Source: Urechis unicinctus (taxonomy: Eukaryota; Annelida; Polychaeta; Xenopneusta; Urechidae). From it: a stretch of DNA of 64,000 bases. Where the stretch lies: assembly GCA_034190875.2 (NCBI GenBank), contig CM067343.1, forward strand, positions 26,644,219 through 26,708,218, given 5' to 3'. How positions within the stretch are numbered: position 1 is the stretch's first letter; each line of letters opens with the position of its first letter. This document shows positions 36,068 to 50,159 of the stretch, one piece after another. The translations under genes were made by a program, and so were the position numbers. The notes under the pieces are model-generated. The model was not told the DNA's origin. It ran no database searches and saw only the letters and a program-made list of their open reading frames with translations.

Positions 36068-37671
36068 GTAGCGATAACAACACATATTGACGAATTAACA
36101 TGCTATGAATAGCAAGCATTTTACATTAACACAGGTTATTATGTTTTCATTTTTCCTCATTTACTTCGTTTCTCATGACCAATTTTTGTTCGTCAGTAGG
36201 CGTTTCAAAACCTTCAGTTATTTTGATTTCGAAGCAGCTAACGCCCTTGACGACAACAACAGATTATGTATGGTGTGGATCATTTCCAGAAAGAAGGGGG
36301 CACAATGCGATATGTATTGGGACAGACATGCCGAGTCAATATATTAACGAGTGACGATGTAAGCCCCATTTGGCTTTTGTAAACCTTGTTTAGTCTATTC
36401 ACGACAAAATTCGAGAGTCGCGTAGGTTCTAGTAAGCTAACTATCTAAGGCACACACATATCACAGATATATTAACCTTCTATACATGAGTCTCACTGGT
36501 CGATATTTTTCGTGTTCCTTATAAAGCAGCCCACTCTCAAACCAAAAAACCCAATCCAGACCGTATCGTCGGTTCAACATTTGACAAACATTCGATTGTA
36601 GCGTGGATTCTAGTTAGCATTCTATTAAAGTCGCACACACATCGTAGATATGTTTACATGCATGAGTCCCAACGAATAGGTCGCTATTTTACGCGTACTT
36701 AAATAGTAGCACGCACTTAAAAAATTCGCGCCTTTATGATCTCGTCATAAAGAATTATAAGGACTCGCGTATTAAAAAAAAAGGTGAGTTTCGGAATATT
36801 GTTGGCTCGGGGTTTGCCACTCATTCTTGTCACAAGGTTTGTCACTTGAACGTAGCGATTTCTACATATGTTGATATTGTGTCTTCTTGAAGTCGGTGGT
36901 GTTTGATTTGAATAAAAACCCGCTGGCTTCATTATAGAGCGCGGTCATGTACAAGGTGTTTCAGTTCAGTACAATGAGAGTGGCAATTGTGGGGAGAAAA
37001 CCTAGCCTAAATGACAATTTGATTACATCCCGTTATAGACTTGTTGGTTAACTGCTTTTGATACCATATAGCACGAGCAATATCAGTTAGTAACCCAAAA
37101 GCTGGATACAACATCAGAATGGCGTTAAATAACAATTTGGTTGACGACAAACAGATCATTGCTATATGCAAGTATCCAGCATCTCCCCTTCCCCATCGCA
37201 ATCGTCACATTTCTCAGCCCCACATCCCCTCTCACGCACCCGCCTGTTCCTTTAGTAACAAATAGACTGAACGGGCACAATAGTGAAATTAAGGTCCACA
37301 TCAAACACACCACCATAAGCTATGTATCTGATTCAAATGAAAGGCAACCATTGCACTAATGTTCCACTCTGCTCTAGATATACCATGGAATTACAGGATT
37401 CTCACATCATAAAGACTATACCATGAAGTTAATACTAATACTATAGGTGCAATGTGGAGTCTCAGTACAGCGCATGGGCTTCATGTTATTAGCACTGTGT
37501 TATTTCACTGACGTTAGCCACGTCTAGTGCGACCATATCGTTCTACTTCTTGGCTCTCCTCAAATAACCTCTCGTTCTTACTTGTCGATTTATTCTGCTT
37601 TGTGGTTACTTTCACACGGGAATGGTCTGAACATCGCTATACTAGTGTCGGTTCAACAGTCAAAAGAAATC
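36068..37671. other. Spacer with promoter-like modules and intron 1-like relic (copy B)
   Basis: Two promoter-like modules lie at about 36414-36545 and 36592-36722. An intron 1-like stretch follows from about 36810 (cacaaggtttgtcacttgaa), as in copy A. From about 37510 the sequence leaves the duplication. No open exon recognised. Confidence 0.5.
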
Positions 37672-37930
37672 CAAGTGTCACGTGGGTTATAGTAAGCATA
37701 CTATCTAAGGCACTCAAATATTGCAGATATATTGACTTTCTACGCATGAGTCACACCGGTCGTTATTTTCGGGTTCCCGACATAGCAGCCCGCTCTCAAA
37801 CAAGAAAAAAACCTTGCCCTGACGGTCTCATTCTGCTAGACTATGATCCCTCGTTTATTGGGACAGGACGAGGAAGTTATGGAATATTATTGGTCCGCGA
37901 TTTACCTCAGGTTTGGGTAACTCATTTGAC
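37672..37930 (+). promoter_or_regulatory. 5' flank of gene 3 with promoter-like module
   Basis: 37672-37800 is the third member of the module repeated at 13431-13735 and 36414-36722. 37868-37930 is the block shared with gene 1 just before its ATG (aggaagttatggaatattat). Conservation among several gene starts is the only evidence for a regulatory role. Confidence 0.4.
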
Positions 37931-40900
37931 ATGGCGAGCGTCACCACCTTCTGCTGCTTGTTTGTGATAATCATTCTACTATCAGAGGGATTCTCGTCGC
38001 AAGGTTTGTTATTTGAATGTAATGATTTCTACATATGTTGAATGTGTATCAAGATCAAGTCATTTGTGTTTTATTTGAAGCACCCCTCTTGGACCAATAT
38101 AGAGCCTGGCGGTCACGCGTTTCATCAATACAGTGAGATTTTTGTAGGGAGAGCAGAAAAATCTAGTCAATACAGTGAGATAGGCTTTTGTATCATTAAA
38201 TATGGGAGAGCAATTAGTAAAACCTAGTAGTTGTAAAATAAAGTCATCCAACTGATCATCACTGTATATCAATCATTTGTATACCTTTGCAAAACCAAAT
38301 AACATCCCAAGTCCGATCGTTTGGAAAAGCCGAATCTGACCAAACACACACCATCACCCCCTCCCCGTCTCAAGTCCCATTTCTCAGCTTCCACTAGTAG
38401 CAAATACACTGATCATCACTGTGTATTTTTTTCGTTAAATAACGCAATCTACGTAATTGTCAATGGTGATTGTTGCTTTTCAGCGTGTATATTTGGTCGA
38501 CCCGATCAAGGCTGTATTTACACCTGTAATTGCGCTGATGACGGAGACTGTGATGCACTGACTGGTGCATGTGATGATGGATGTAGACAGGGTGCACTAC
38601 AACAGGGTAACGAGAGCCTCTTTGACTGGAGAGGACCGGGATGTAAGATAGGTAGCGATAAAATCACATATAAACGAATTAATATTCTATAAATAGTAAG
38701 CATTTTACATTAACATTATTATCTATCCATAAATATTTGTGTGATGAAACAGGTAATGTGGCTTTAAATAAATCCGTATATCAGAGCGGAGTTGATTACA
38801 GCTGGTTGGCTAGTTACTCCGTAGATGGTAGACTACCTAATGGGTTGGCAAACACCCTGGACCTCGAAAACTGCGCCCATACTGACCCTAACGCTACTGA
38901 TTTTGCTTGGTGGTACGTGGACCTCGGCGGGAACTTTTATATCAACAATATTAGTATATTCAACCGGAAACACAATGAGAGTAAGTACATTTGCTATGTA
39001 AATACAATTCAATTGTTCGTCTCAGCGATGAGTGTGTTATCTCGTCCATTACTGATGTATTTCAGGCTCCTGGAGAACCGGTCATTTCGACATTCGTGTT
39101 GGAAATAGCAGTAACATTACCAGCAATACACTATGCCGGTCTTATGAGGGTCCTGTACCTCCTGAAAAAAGTGTTACTATATCTTGCAATTCAAACCTGA
39201 TAGGCCGTTATGTAAGCTTACAGAGAACAGGAGGAATAGAACCTAACATCATCAACATATGTGAGGTGGTTGTCATAGGCCATGAGTACGTCACAGCAAG
39301 TAAGAGTACTTAATGATCATTTGTTAATGCTTAACTTGAAACGATACGCATATAAATCTGCTCGCTCATTATCATCTGCATATTTCCAACATCAGTCCTC
39401 ATATGGTTTAATTAACCAAATTTTGTCGTTGTAAAGCCTGAAACCAATTGTCTTGTGTTTACTGGATCAGCTAGAATATATCATTAATATGCAGTACTAT
39501 TTGGAGATCCATCTAAAGGTATTTTTGTAATGAGGAAATCAGCTGTCAAAGGGAATAATGCTATGCAAACAATACCTACCAAGCAGGTCACTATGTACAT
39601 ATATACTCCTACAACTTAAACATGTTAGAAGAACAAATCAATTTCAGATTCGACGAATTGCCTCTCTGACAGTGACAACGTAGTGGGTTGTTTGAACTGT
39701 TCCGGATTTGAACCACCGCTTTGCACAACACGTAAGAAAACACTCGCCACTATTCATTTTCAGCATTTATATTTCTTTGTTTAGCAAACGGAAAACTTAC
39801 ATTGATGGCTTTCATGGCTTGTGTGTATTGTAGCATGCAACCCTGGACAATATGGGATCAACTGCAATGCTTCCTGTTCTACACATCGATGTCGGAATGG
39901 ATCAGATACGTGTGATGGAGTGACGGGCGAATGTCCAGATGGATGTAAAATGTGGTATATTGGCAACTCATGTTCCAACGAAATAAGTAAGTATTGACTT
40001 ACTGCATACGATACTAGTAACGTTCCGAGAATTCTACATTTTACGTGGCCCTTGGAAAAAGTCACAACTTCGTGCATTAAAAACATTAGCAAGTATGAAC
40101 ATTGTGCACAGAGGTTGTTGACCATGGCGAGAGGGCGAACTTAACTGTTATCAAAGTAAGCGCAAATGAAGTCATGCTCCGATGGCGATCTGCTGGGGAT
40201 ATCTCACCTGCTATGGCTAAAAACTACGGCTACCAGGTGCAATATAAGAGAGAACATGCAACAGAGTTCATCCCTGGTACCAACATAACCCATGACGCTG
40301 ATAAAGCAGAGCATTCAGCGACAGTCAGCGGTCTGGAATTTAACACGCTGTATGACTTTCGAGTTAGCGCTTACAGGCTGTGGCAAGGCCTATCTGAAGT
40401 GTCAACACTGCCGTCCAAAGAGACGACTGTGAAAACATTGTGTAAAGGTACCACTTATGGATGTCTTTTCAACATAAGTTTATGTTTGAAATCAACAAAC
40501 CATCTTGTAAGTTCTATTGTAACATTGAGTTTTATGTATTTCAGCACCGGGACAGGCAACAAATGTCAACGTGATTTCCCGAACAAAAACACCACCATTC
40601 TCTTTTCATGTTCAATGGCAGGTTTGTAACAGATATGTAAAGTCACATAACACACCAACTGTATTTATTGGAACATTTTTCTCTGTCAGCTCTCTGTGTT
40701 TCACAGTTGACGTCATCAGGTTGTGACAGCATTTCCTCCATACAGGTGCTGTACCGCATAGCGGGTATGGAAACGTGGATGACACATAACTTACCTGATC
40801 CAGCAGGATCCATTAGCGCCAATGTGAGTGATATTGCTGAGCCAGGTAGACTGGATGTCCGGATTAGAGTTGTGAATAATGCTAACCTGGACTCTGAATC

Positions 40901-43900
40901 AGCGACTCACAGCGTGACACTTGGAGGTACACTTTCAACGTTAACAATGATATTGGCAATTAAGAGTTGCTTTGTGAAAACTGCCCCTTCACCATTGATT
41001 AATTGATTGCGATTGGCCCTTGTCATGCCTGCTATTACCTGCAAGCAGAGTAATGTAAACTACGCTTCTGTGTGCAGTTGGGAATCCCACAAGCAGTGGT
41101 CCAAATATAGGTATCATAGTGGGACCAGTTGCAGGATGTTTGCTGCTCATAGTTATCGTCGTTGTCATTGTCGTCGTGCTTGTCAGGTCAGATGGGAATG
41201 TATTACTTATTGTTTTGCCTTCAGGAGAGTAGATTATTATAATAATGATTCATAAATGTAAATTTATATTTCGAAATACTATCGAGTTTCTCATATAAAA
41301 CACCTCCTGTGGGTGAAGGGGGATAGATCCACGTATCCTCCAGTATGTCATAAGGGGCGACTAACAAGGGGTAACAAGTTTGCCATGGGCTGCGATTCAT
41401 GCCAATGAACTTCACCTGGAAGTGAGACTTATTTGGCCTGGTCCGGTCTATCAGCTGGTTGTGATATATATCAGGATAATCATTCGCATTTGAATTTTGT
41501 ACAATTATTGTTGATTTTTATCCTTGTGGAATATCCCCCTTTTTTCATTAATCCTTTATAGGTGGCTACCAAATCAGGTCAATCTGATCTCTTTACATTG
41601 ACTCAAATTTGGTAGGCACCACGGTGCAGGTGCCGGTTTATTCTAAACTTGTTGTTCTCCGTACATTTGTTTACCCAAGAAGACGGAAGCCTCATAAACC
41701 CAATAACTATGGTGTTGACAACGTACAAATGTCAAGCCGCTGTAAGTAACCTGGTTTTACTAACACAAATTCAAAATGAGACGCGATAGCAATCCAAAAC
41801 GGTACCAGAGAGCTATTGATTACACAATGACTATCAATGTTCTGTAAAGCATCCGACGGGTCCTGTGACAAACCTGTCGGTGTTGTCGGACCAAGAAAGA
41901 AGCCTGACGTCGTAGCGAAGCCCAATATGGCTCAGATGGCACGTGCAGCCCCTGGAAGCAGCCCGGTACCAATGGTAGCACAACAAGCTCTAAGCCATCA
42001 TGCAGCTGTGTCAGAAGCCACAGTGCAAACAGATTCATTACAGCATGATCTGTCAAGTCCCTATGCCAACACTGAACCAGTGTCGAATGCACCCATCGTC
42101 TTATCTCGATTGAAGTTACTTATCCGTCAGCTATCACAGCCAGTACCGAGAGCTGATGCCGTAAAAACTAAAGACGGGAAGAGGTACATCACGGACGGGT
42201 TCGAGCGAGAGTTTGATGTAAGTAATAGGTTGAATTATCACTTCGGCAATTGCGCATTATCAAATTGACCTCGTGCTTAAAAATGTCCGATATTCTATGC
42301 ACACAAGGGCTTACCAGGACCAGACATTAAACAACGCACCGTTGGGAAAACACAGGCCAACCTTATTATGAATAGATTCAAGAACATTCAACCATGTAAG
42401 TATCTTTGAAAATGATTACAATAACATTCCATTTCGTGATTTTAAACATTTTCAGCAATGCCTACCATGATATCGCCGTATTGTTTAAGATGACGACAAC
42501 CGCGTTGTCTTGGAAGCAGATAACGAATTGCAAGGCTCTGACTACGTCAATGCCAGTTACATTATGGTAACCCGCCTCCATTGTAAACTCTTACTACAGT
42601 AAGCATCCCATTCGTACATGATCTCTGTTATTCGTTATTTGGTTATGTTTAATGTTATGCGTTTTCATATTTAGGGATATCCCGAGAAGACTAAACACTA
42701 CATAGCTGCACAAGGTCCGTCGATATTTGTTATGCATGGCTTCGTTATGCAGCCATTGATGACTTTCATTAAAAAAATTTCTCTTTTGCATGAATCAAAA
42801 TATTAGTGTCTCATGATAACAATATGTTTATATGGATTAAGGTCCAATGACGGAGACAGTGTCAGCCTTCTGGTTCATGATATGGCAACAGCGTGCTAAC
42901 CGTATTGTCATGCTGACCAGGCTGAACGAGGGAGGCAAGGTAATGATCGTATACATGTAGCAAGATGATTTTGTTAATGCATTTGGAAACAAATATCAGC
43001 CAATTTGGAGGGGAGGATGTTTTATAAACTATCATTTATGTTAATCCGAAGATCTGTATGAATTGATGAGTTCAGACAAAATGTGAGAGGTACTGGCCCG
43101 ATGATGACGAAGCCGACGAGGACGTAAAGACGTATGGACCCTTTAAAGTTTCCCTAATGGTGTCCGAAACCCATGCTGATTATGCATACCGGAAATTACG
43201 ACTGAGTTACAAGGTGCCCATTTGACTCTTTATTTTAACACCATTCAACATTCAGTGATAAAACTGCAAAAACCTTATGCAAACTGATGGCAAGGGAGCT
43301 TCGATTGGGTACACTTGAATAAGACGAGACGTTTTCATGTTCTTCAATTTGACATTTAATTGTGTAATTAATTTGTAGGGCGAGGATCGGGATGTCCACC
43401 ATCTTCATTTTAGAGCGTGGGACGATAAGAAGCCACCTGAGGATAACTTTCCTCTTCTCGCGTTCAGAGGTCGGGTGTTACGTTTGCCATGTGAAGCAAC
43501 TGGCCCGCTGGTTGTGCATTGCAGGTATTAATCTTTGCCAGCAAATATTTGAGAAATCATGTACCAGTGGATTATCGTGAACGCACTCAGTTTATTCATG
43601 CGTTTATACAAATGTTTCAGTGCAGGTGTAGGTCGGACGGGTACGTTCATTGCGTTGGATTTCCTGATAAATCAAGCAAAGTGTGAGGGAGTCATCGATG
43701 TGTTTCATTGCGTCCACCGTCTGAGAACGCAGAGGATGTACATGGTACAAACTGAGGTATGTAGCCTCCTTTGCCTGACCCCCTTTCCTTCCCCGGCTTA
43801 TTCACATCAGCAATGCTCGGTAGATGTATACAATATTTGTTTGGGCAAAAGTTACAGTACAAGTTTCTGTACCATGCTACACTGGAAGGAGTTGAAACGA

Positions 43901-45762
43901 AGATGGGTGAAACTGGAATTCCACAAGCGCAGTTTGCTGCTCATTATACTACTCTGTCTCGGGACACAACGTATTCAAACCAGAGCCCTCTTCAAGAGGA
44001 ATATCAGGTCAGAAATCTTAACAGCCCTTTATCAAATGCGCAATAATGTTTGATCTGAATAATTCTTAGATTGCAATGTAGATTTTATGCAAGTACAAAC
44101 CACCGGCCAATCCATCCCCCAGTTTTGAGGAAAATAAGGCGAAAAACAGATGTCAAGATGTACTTCCAGGTAACAGCCTAAGTTATGTGTAGTATAAGAC
44201 CACAGATGACTGAATACAGTGCGTCTTTTTCATCCTTATGGCACAGTAAAAAATGCATCTTTTAAGAAATGTTATGTTCTGTAAATGCATAACACCTACC
44301 CAAATACCTCCTGTTATATTATTCATCTTGTTTGGTATCCTGTGTTTGATCGTTCTGAAGCCGACCATCGACGTCCGAGGTTGTCGACACCTTATTCTGG
44401 AAGTAATGATTACATTAATGCAGTTTTTGCGGACGTAAGTGGTATCATCACTGGTATATAGCTAAAGGCTCATTGGCTTATGTACTTTCATTCAATCTAA
44501 CAGAGGTTTGTTAATTCCCATACATATTCAGTATTCTCCTTTTAATTGCAAGAATATCTTATTGTTTTCCGACATGTCCTTTATGTGAATGCAGAGTTTT
44601 AGCAAACACAAATCCACAATTCTGACACAGATGCCTCTTCCAAACACTGTAGTGGACTTTTGGAGGCTCATCTACGATCATGAGTGCAATTGCATTGTCA
44701 TGCTCAATGAAATGGAAGCGGCCGACATGGTAACAACATATTTTATATTTTCAAAAGCATATTTGTTTTCATAACTTCATTGTCTAAACTTTTTTTCAAT
44801 TGTAACCTTGGTAGTAGTTCCATCTACCAACTGAACCAATCTCGGTTTCTTTTGTAAGCAGCATAGATTAAATATGTGATATTGTGTTTTAAATAGACTG
44901 ATACACAATACTGGCCTGGAGAGGAAATATCTCACAAAAGTTATGGCCCCATCCGCGTCCAGCTCGTTAGCACTGAGCATGAATCAAATATGCGATTCGC
45001 TTCCAGAACCTTCAAAGTGTACAACGAACGTCGAGCGGTTTGTAGTTTGCTTTGATAGATGTACGTGTGTGTGTGTGTGTGTGTGTGTGTGGGGGGGGGG
45101 GGGGGTGGTAGGGGTGTGTACTATATAACATTAATGTTGATTTAGTTTTGCACCTGCCATTATAAGCGAAAGGTTGTTTTCAAAATTATGTTATGTTGCC
45201 TTATAGATGCGGGAAGAACCTCGAAAAGTCCGTCAATTCCAGCTATCAGGCTGGGCAATGCGTGACAAAGTGCCACCCCAAGCTGATCTGTTCATTGATC
45301 TGATACAGAATGTGACATATTGGCGACGTAATCAAGAGGGAGGTTCTACAGTTGTGCATTGCAGGTAAATATGCCTCCTGATAATGTGATTTCAATGTAC
45401 GATGTTTCCATTTAATCCGATATTCAATTTGTATTTTTGTGGTTCAGGGATGGTGCCGAGCGAAGTGGACTGTTTGCTGCAGGCAGCTACTTACTGGATT
45501 TAATGCAAGCGGAGCAGGAAGTGGATGTGATGCTGGCAGCCCGTTACATCACATCTAGACGACCGGAAACCATCAGCACTCAGGTAGTTGAGAAAATATT
45601 TGATAAAACTTCCCATATATCAAATACCTATTCGACCATGCAAACGCCAATTTCAGCACAATCAACCTTTTATTATTCATGTTGCTTCAGGAGCAGTATC
45701 AGTTTCTCTTCGAGATGGCCAATAGCTACATATCCGGCTTCCACACGTATGGTAATGCTTAA
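37931..45762 (+). CDS. Gene 3: receptor tyrosine phosphatase with EGF, F-type lectin and FN3 ectodomain
   Basis: Twenty-seven exons join in phase to 1260 codons. Exons 1-12: 37931-38003, 38484-38651, 38753-38980, 39066-39299, 39648-39731, 39834-39986, 40112-40447, 40545-40621, 40707-40926, 41078-41186, 41680-41741, 41850-42217. Exons 13-27: 42308-42395, 42490-42566, 42675-42714, 42842-42939, 43076-43213, 43379-43524, 43621-43756, 43852-44007, 44094-44169, 44361-44434, 44595-44729, 44897-45037, 45207-45364, 45448-45583, 45691-45762. Order: signal peptide 1-24, EGF, F-type lectin 81-234, MEGF-type EGF, two FN3, membrane helix about 535-560, PTP domain 1 about 705-1000, domain 2 about 1005-1260. 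Domain 1 has [14 protein letters not shown] (F for the usual pTyr-loop Y), a WDD loop (Asp867) and [10 protein letters not shown] (Cys899). Domain 2 keeps [10 protein letters not shown] (Cys1191) but has no WPD. The lectin site reads RKHNESSWR, with His at the Asp of RxD. Exon 20 could start six bases later. Confidence 0.9.
41290..41490. mobile_element. SINE-like insertion in gene 3 intron 10
   Basis: Contains tgtcataaggggcgactaac and, downstream, tggcctggtccggtctatca. These resemble the gtcgtaagaggcgactaac and ctggtccagactcg words of a SINE family I recall as common in abalone-like gastropods. Intron 10 is 493 bases here but only 93 in gene 1, as expected for an insertion. The family assignment is from memory and weak. 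Confidence 0.35.
45065..45105. repeat. (GT)n/(G)n microsatellite in gene 3 intron 24
   Basis: About 13 GT units run into about 16 G. It lies inside the intron between the exons ending at 45037 and starting at 45207, so it does not affect the frame. Confidence 0.95.
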
Positions 45763-47284
45763 ACTAAGGAGACCACCAGAGGCCGCCGCAAATTAGGGCA
45801 GCGAGTGCGCACAAGGCAACATTATCGTGAGACCATGGTCGATACAGTAGCTTATTAAGAAGCTCAACTTTATATTATATTGACTACACTAATGGTTATG
45901 TAGCCACTGTGTGCAGATATCTCTTTTATTATTATATCTATATTGTTTAGTCAGTGCTATGAGGTGACGATACGGATTCGAATTCTGCTATAAATCTATG
46001 CATCGAATGAGTTGTCATGAATGTATATAATCTAAGGACTTGAATTTCCAACGTGTATTGCTAAGAAAACGTCAGCCCAGCGCACATAACACTTACAAAG
46101 CAGAGTTGAATTATATCTGACAGGAAAAGTTTTAGCTGTCATTTGCACGTGTCCATAGCAAACTACTTATACGAAGTACTTCAAGCCCCAAGCTTCATGT
46201 ATGAGGTTAACAAATAGCGATTTTTGTTCTATTGATATGCTCTATTGATTGAGTCACCGTAAGTTCCGACACATGTCATTTTGATCATAGAGCAATTCTG
46301 ATATGAGAATCACATACCTTTGATATATCGTCCGACATGATTAAGCTGGGCGTTTCGCAGTGAGTCACACCCTTGCTGAACCACTTCACCTTTCCCACGA
46401 TAACTTCTCTATAACAAGACAGCAAAATTGTAATATGATAGCTTGTGAATGGTATTGATTATTCGTTGCGTGAAATGTTTTGGGGAAACCCTTGATATAC
46501 AAAACGAAAGAGAAGTAGATAGTCGTTCTTTTCAGTCAACAAATACACCTTTAACAACGCTGCGGCGGGATGGTTGGGCGTTCATTGAACCATATCAGGG
46601 ATTGCTGTGTCGGCTTCGACATCGTCTTTGCCCCGGGACCTGTTATTTTGTAGTTTTCAGTTGAACGACCGTCCGAGCTACTAAGTTCGCAATTGAACCA
46701 AGAAGACATACGCAAGACAATATATTGTAAATAAAACGGTCTGATTCTATTCATCAAATGCGAATGTTCCGCTCACTGGGCTGTACATTTTACGACCGTT
46801 ATGATTCTTTGAGCGTTATGTTCATGAGAGAGACGTCTTTAAGGATCGTACGGTTAGGGGCAGGGGTCGCCTCGTGTTTCAAGTGGTATAGAAGCTCGGA
46901 AAACGAATTCACATGTTACAAATATGCGGACCACATACAATAATTCTTTACTCGGTATACTTGAAAAAAAATTCCTTGCTGTTTTCACGATTGAATGATA
47001 ATTGATTGGTCAAACGGGCATTCCTCTACCGAATCAACAAGCTGCATTATCGTCGATGGGTAGCCATGTGCGGACGTATCATTTTAATATGTGGTACTGT
47101 TGTATGTATTTTTTATAATAATGAATTATAACAGGATCTAGCACACACAGAAAACTGGTTATTTATAATAATAATAATTTATATAATAATGATATAATAA
47201 CAGGATCTATGCACACACAGAAAACATTGATGCAGCCTCAGTGTTATATATATATATATATTTATATAGGCCATTTGGTAACCA
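45763..47284. other. 3' flank of gene 3
   Basis: Contains the 3' UTR of gene 3; an aataaa at about 46732 is a possible poly(A) signal. It does not resemble the flank of the A, B and C units, so gene 3 marks the right edge of the array. At about 47125-47230 a 60-base stretch is duplicated in tandem (ataacaggatcta.gcacacacagaaaac twice). No other gene is recognised; a 71-codon frame near 46449-46664 has no domain. Confidence 0.5.
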
Positions 47285-48708
47285 TTTGGTTTTCAATGAA
47301 GAGTTCGTACAATGCTATAAAAAACTAGGAATATCAGTCGGATTTGCTTACTCTAACCACATCTGAAACGAGATCATCATCATGCATTAGGTGATAAACA
47401 ACAAGCACACTAAAACAGCGAAGACTTCAAATCAGAGCTTGATTCATCCGTATAAAGATTGAACAGGTAGGTTGACAATACGCCTCCCACTCCTACGCCA
47501 TTAGGCTCACCAAATCAACCAGACATAGTTCTGGCCCATCTAACACACACATCTGATTGGAATACCATGCACATTTGTTTAACAAGCTCTGCCCCCACCA
47601 CAACCTTAGTTGCAGTAGTTCTATGTACTGGTATTGAAATATGATCGAATAGTCGCGGTACGTCTGATATAGAGGGCTTTCAAAGATGTAAATAAACATC
47701 AATATTTAATTTTAGGGAAATATACACATACAAAAGCTATCAACACAAATAAGAGCAAACACTTTCATGTATGAAAAAATGCCTTATGATTTTCCCCTCC
47801 TTACGGCCCCTTAATTTATGGTTAGTCTGTCTCGCGGAATGATGACACCTAATATTCACCATACTACATTTTACAGCAACATGACACTTACCCGATTCCC
47901 AGTAGAGGTGCTCTAACGGGACCCTCTTTAGCAAGAATGGTTACAAGCCTACCTTTCTTTTGTTTAGGGAACCGAAAGTGGCGTATATCCGCACAGTTCT
48001 TGTCACAATTTAAACAGTTTATGGCAGCGCAGAAATGCCCATTAGTGTTTTACTTCCAGTCAGAGATATTCGCAAGTCATAACGTAGTTGGTTGGTACTT
48101 GTGCGTCGTTGAGTGGTTTCCACAAAAGTAAGGGCGCTGCCTTCACGGTGTCAAGGAATTTGTCTGGTGAGTTGCGAGTCGGGTATCTTATCATTACAAG
48201 ATCTTTGACCTAACTACCTGTGCTGTTCATGTCAGCTTGCGGTTTGCCAGCAGTTTGGTTTATTACATTAGCTTTTTTTTTGTTTCCTGTTTTTTTTGTA
48301 GCCTGCTACACTGCCCATTGTTAGGCAACATACATCGTGTATTCGCCATCATTGTTTATATCAAAGAATATTTACCTTCATTGCCACTCCCAATTCAATG
48401 GCCGCTGCATATACCATTAGAGAGCGTAGTCAATATATAAATTGTAACCATAGTTGTCACAAATCTAGACTCTACAGCAGCTACAGAACATGGTGCCTAA
48501 GGTCATGATCAATTGACATGGTTATCAGATGTCGACGACCACATTAGTAAGGTTAACGTGAAAAAACAAAGTAAAAAAGTACAACACTTGGCGACAATGC
48601 ATAGCGTACTTATTAGGTATGAAAACAAAGAGCATTGATATTAAACATACCCCTGCCGAGGTCACGATGAAAATGGTTGTAATGACATCAGATATGCAAT
48701 AAAGCGAC
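47285..48708 (-). mobile_element. LINE relic, copy 2 (Jockey-type reverse transcriptase fragment)
   Basis: Related along its whole length to 16029-17583 in the same orientation. On the minus strand near 47570-47500 it reads AWYSNQMCVLDGPELC, the start of the same reverse-transcriptase segment, and then breaks. The poly-G is missing and several gaps differ. No functional frame remains. Confidence 0.6.
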
Positions 48709-50159
48709 GTGTGCTCGCGGGTTTGTTGTTTTCGTGAAACTACTTTCGTGCTACAGTGCTCGATTCACAATGTTGGGCTCCTCAGTACCACCAAGCAGAT
48801 AATTGGAACAAGCAGAGGTCAGGGATCCAGACTTCCGGGATATATTGGTGATTTATTGTCCTGAAAACAAACAATGTCACAGGTCGTTTCGCGTTTACGC
48901 CAGTCACGTGAACACAACACAATAATGGGGACGTTTTAGTTTTCTTGTGCGTCGCGACTTTTGCAAGTTGTTCTATTGGCTCATATATGGTAACGATATC
49001 TCATACAATGCATTGACAGATGAACATTCATTTAGTTTACAGCAAAGTGAAGAGACCGCTACTGCTCTGAGTAGACACAAGCCATCTGCAATTTACAAGC
49101 CGGATGCCTGTTTGGCCGACGTCGTCACTTGCAAGAAGCAGTCTGATAACTATCTCTCACAAGTTCCCAACGACCTTGTGAATAAGGTAACATATTTCCT
49201 TCATGCATTCTTACGTGATTTGTATATCTCACATTGATTCACCTATGAGTCAGAGGCTCGGTCATCAGTGGCAGATGTCATCGAATTTGCCACAATGACA
49301 CAGATGAGTGAGATATAGAAAATATACTGAAAGGAGCTTTATATAGAGAAACATTTTTGATGACCAGGTTATGAACAGCCCCCAGAAAATTGGTCCCATC
49401 TATGTGGAGTCAGGGCAAGGAGAGCAACACACCGTATTTAGGCCAGAACACCGATGAAAATGAATTTGAACTGAGCATTCATAATGCTCAACGTCAACTG
49501 AAAATGCTTGGTATCGATAACCCCCCCCCCCCATCCCCCAGCTACAATAAAGCCCTGCAGACATAAAATGAACTTATCCAGAAAACGTACAAGTCATTAC
49601 GAAAATTGCTGAGCTTGTGGCAACAAGAGATTCGCTTTCAGGGCAAAATGTTGGCTCTGTTCGGGAAAAAAGATATCTTCCCCCACAAATTTAGGCTAAA
49701 TGTTGGTAGTGTTCTTAAGATGCCGCCGAGTATATCGAGAAGCGCACCTGTGTCAGATTCGTCGAAGCGTTTAATACAAACATTACTTTATTTTAGTCAA
49801 TTTCAAACAGAACATAATAACAACTGACAGTTCTATCATTCACACGGGAGTCAACATATCCGTCATAATCTACTTGTGATTTAAACTATTTTAAGGAACT
49901 CTTTATAAATCAATATGATGACCAACACTATTGATGACCTCCATTTTGCGCAGGCTTGCAGCCTTCAAATCCATAAGAAGTTCAGTGCATCGCAGAAATT
50001 TAATGGGGAAATCCAAGGCAAAATGCAAATACAAAATGGGAGAAGCCAGGTCTAAAGAAAACCGTACAAGTGTAAAACCACTGCAAAAACCAAGGAAAGG
50101 CTGCAAAACCAAAGGCTAAGAGACATCCCCGTCATAGATTCGTTTGACTCGAAGCGTTG
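48709..50159. other. Spacer, no gene recognised
   Basis: Holds a C12 run at 49521-49532 and a 96-codon frame at 48947-49237 with no recognisable domain. Near 50120-50270 the + strand reads DIPVIDSFDSKRWTATNGV and onward for about 50 residues without homology I can name. It may be outer parts of the Polinton relic to the right. Confidence 0.4.

Noticed and set aside
49710..49800. Astacin-like string EYIEKRTCVRFVEAF
   Set aside because: Only about 15 residues resemble the family. The zinc-binding HExxH motif and the neighbouring exons are absent, so chance is more likely.
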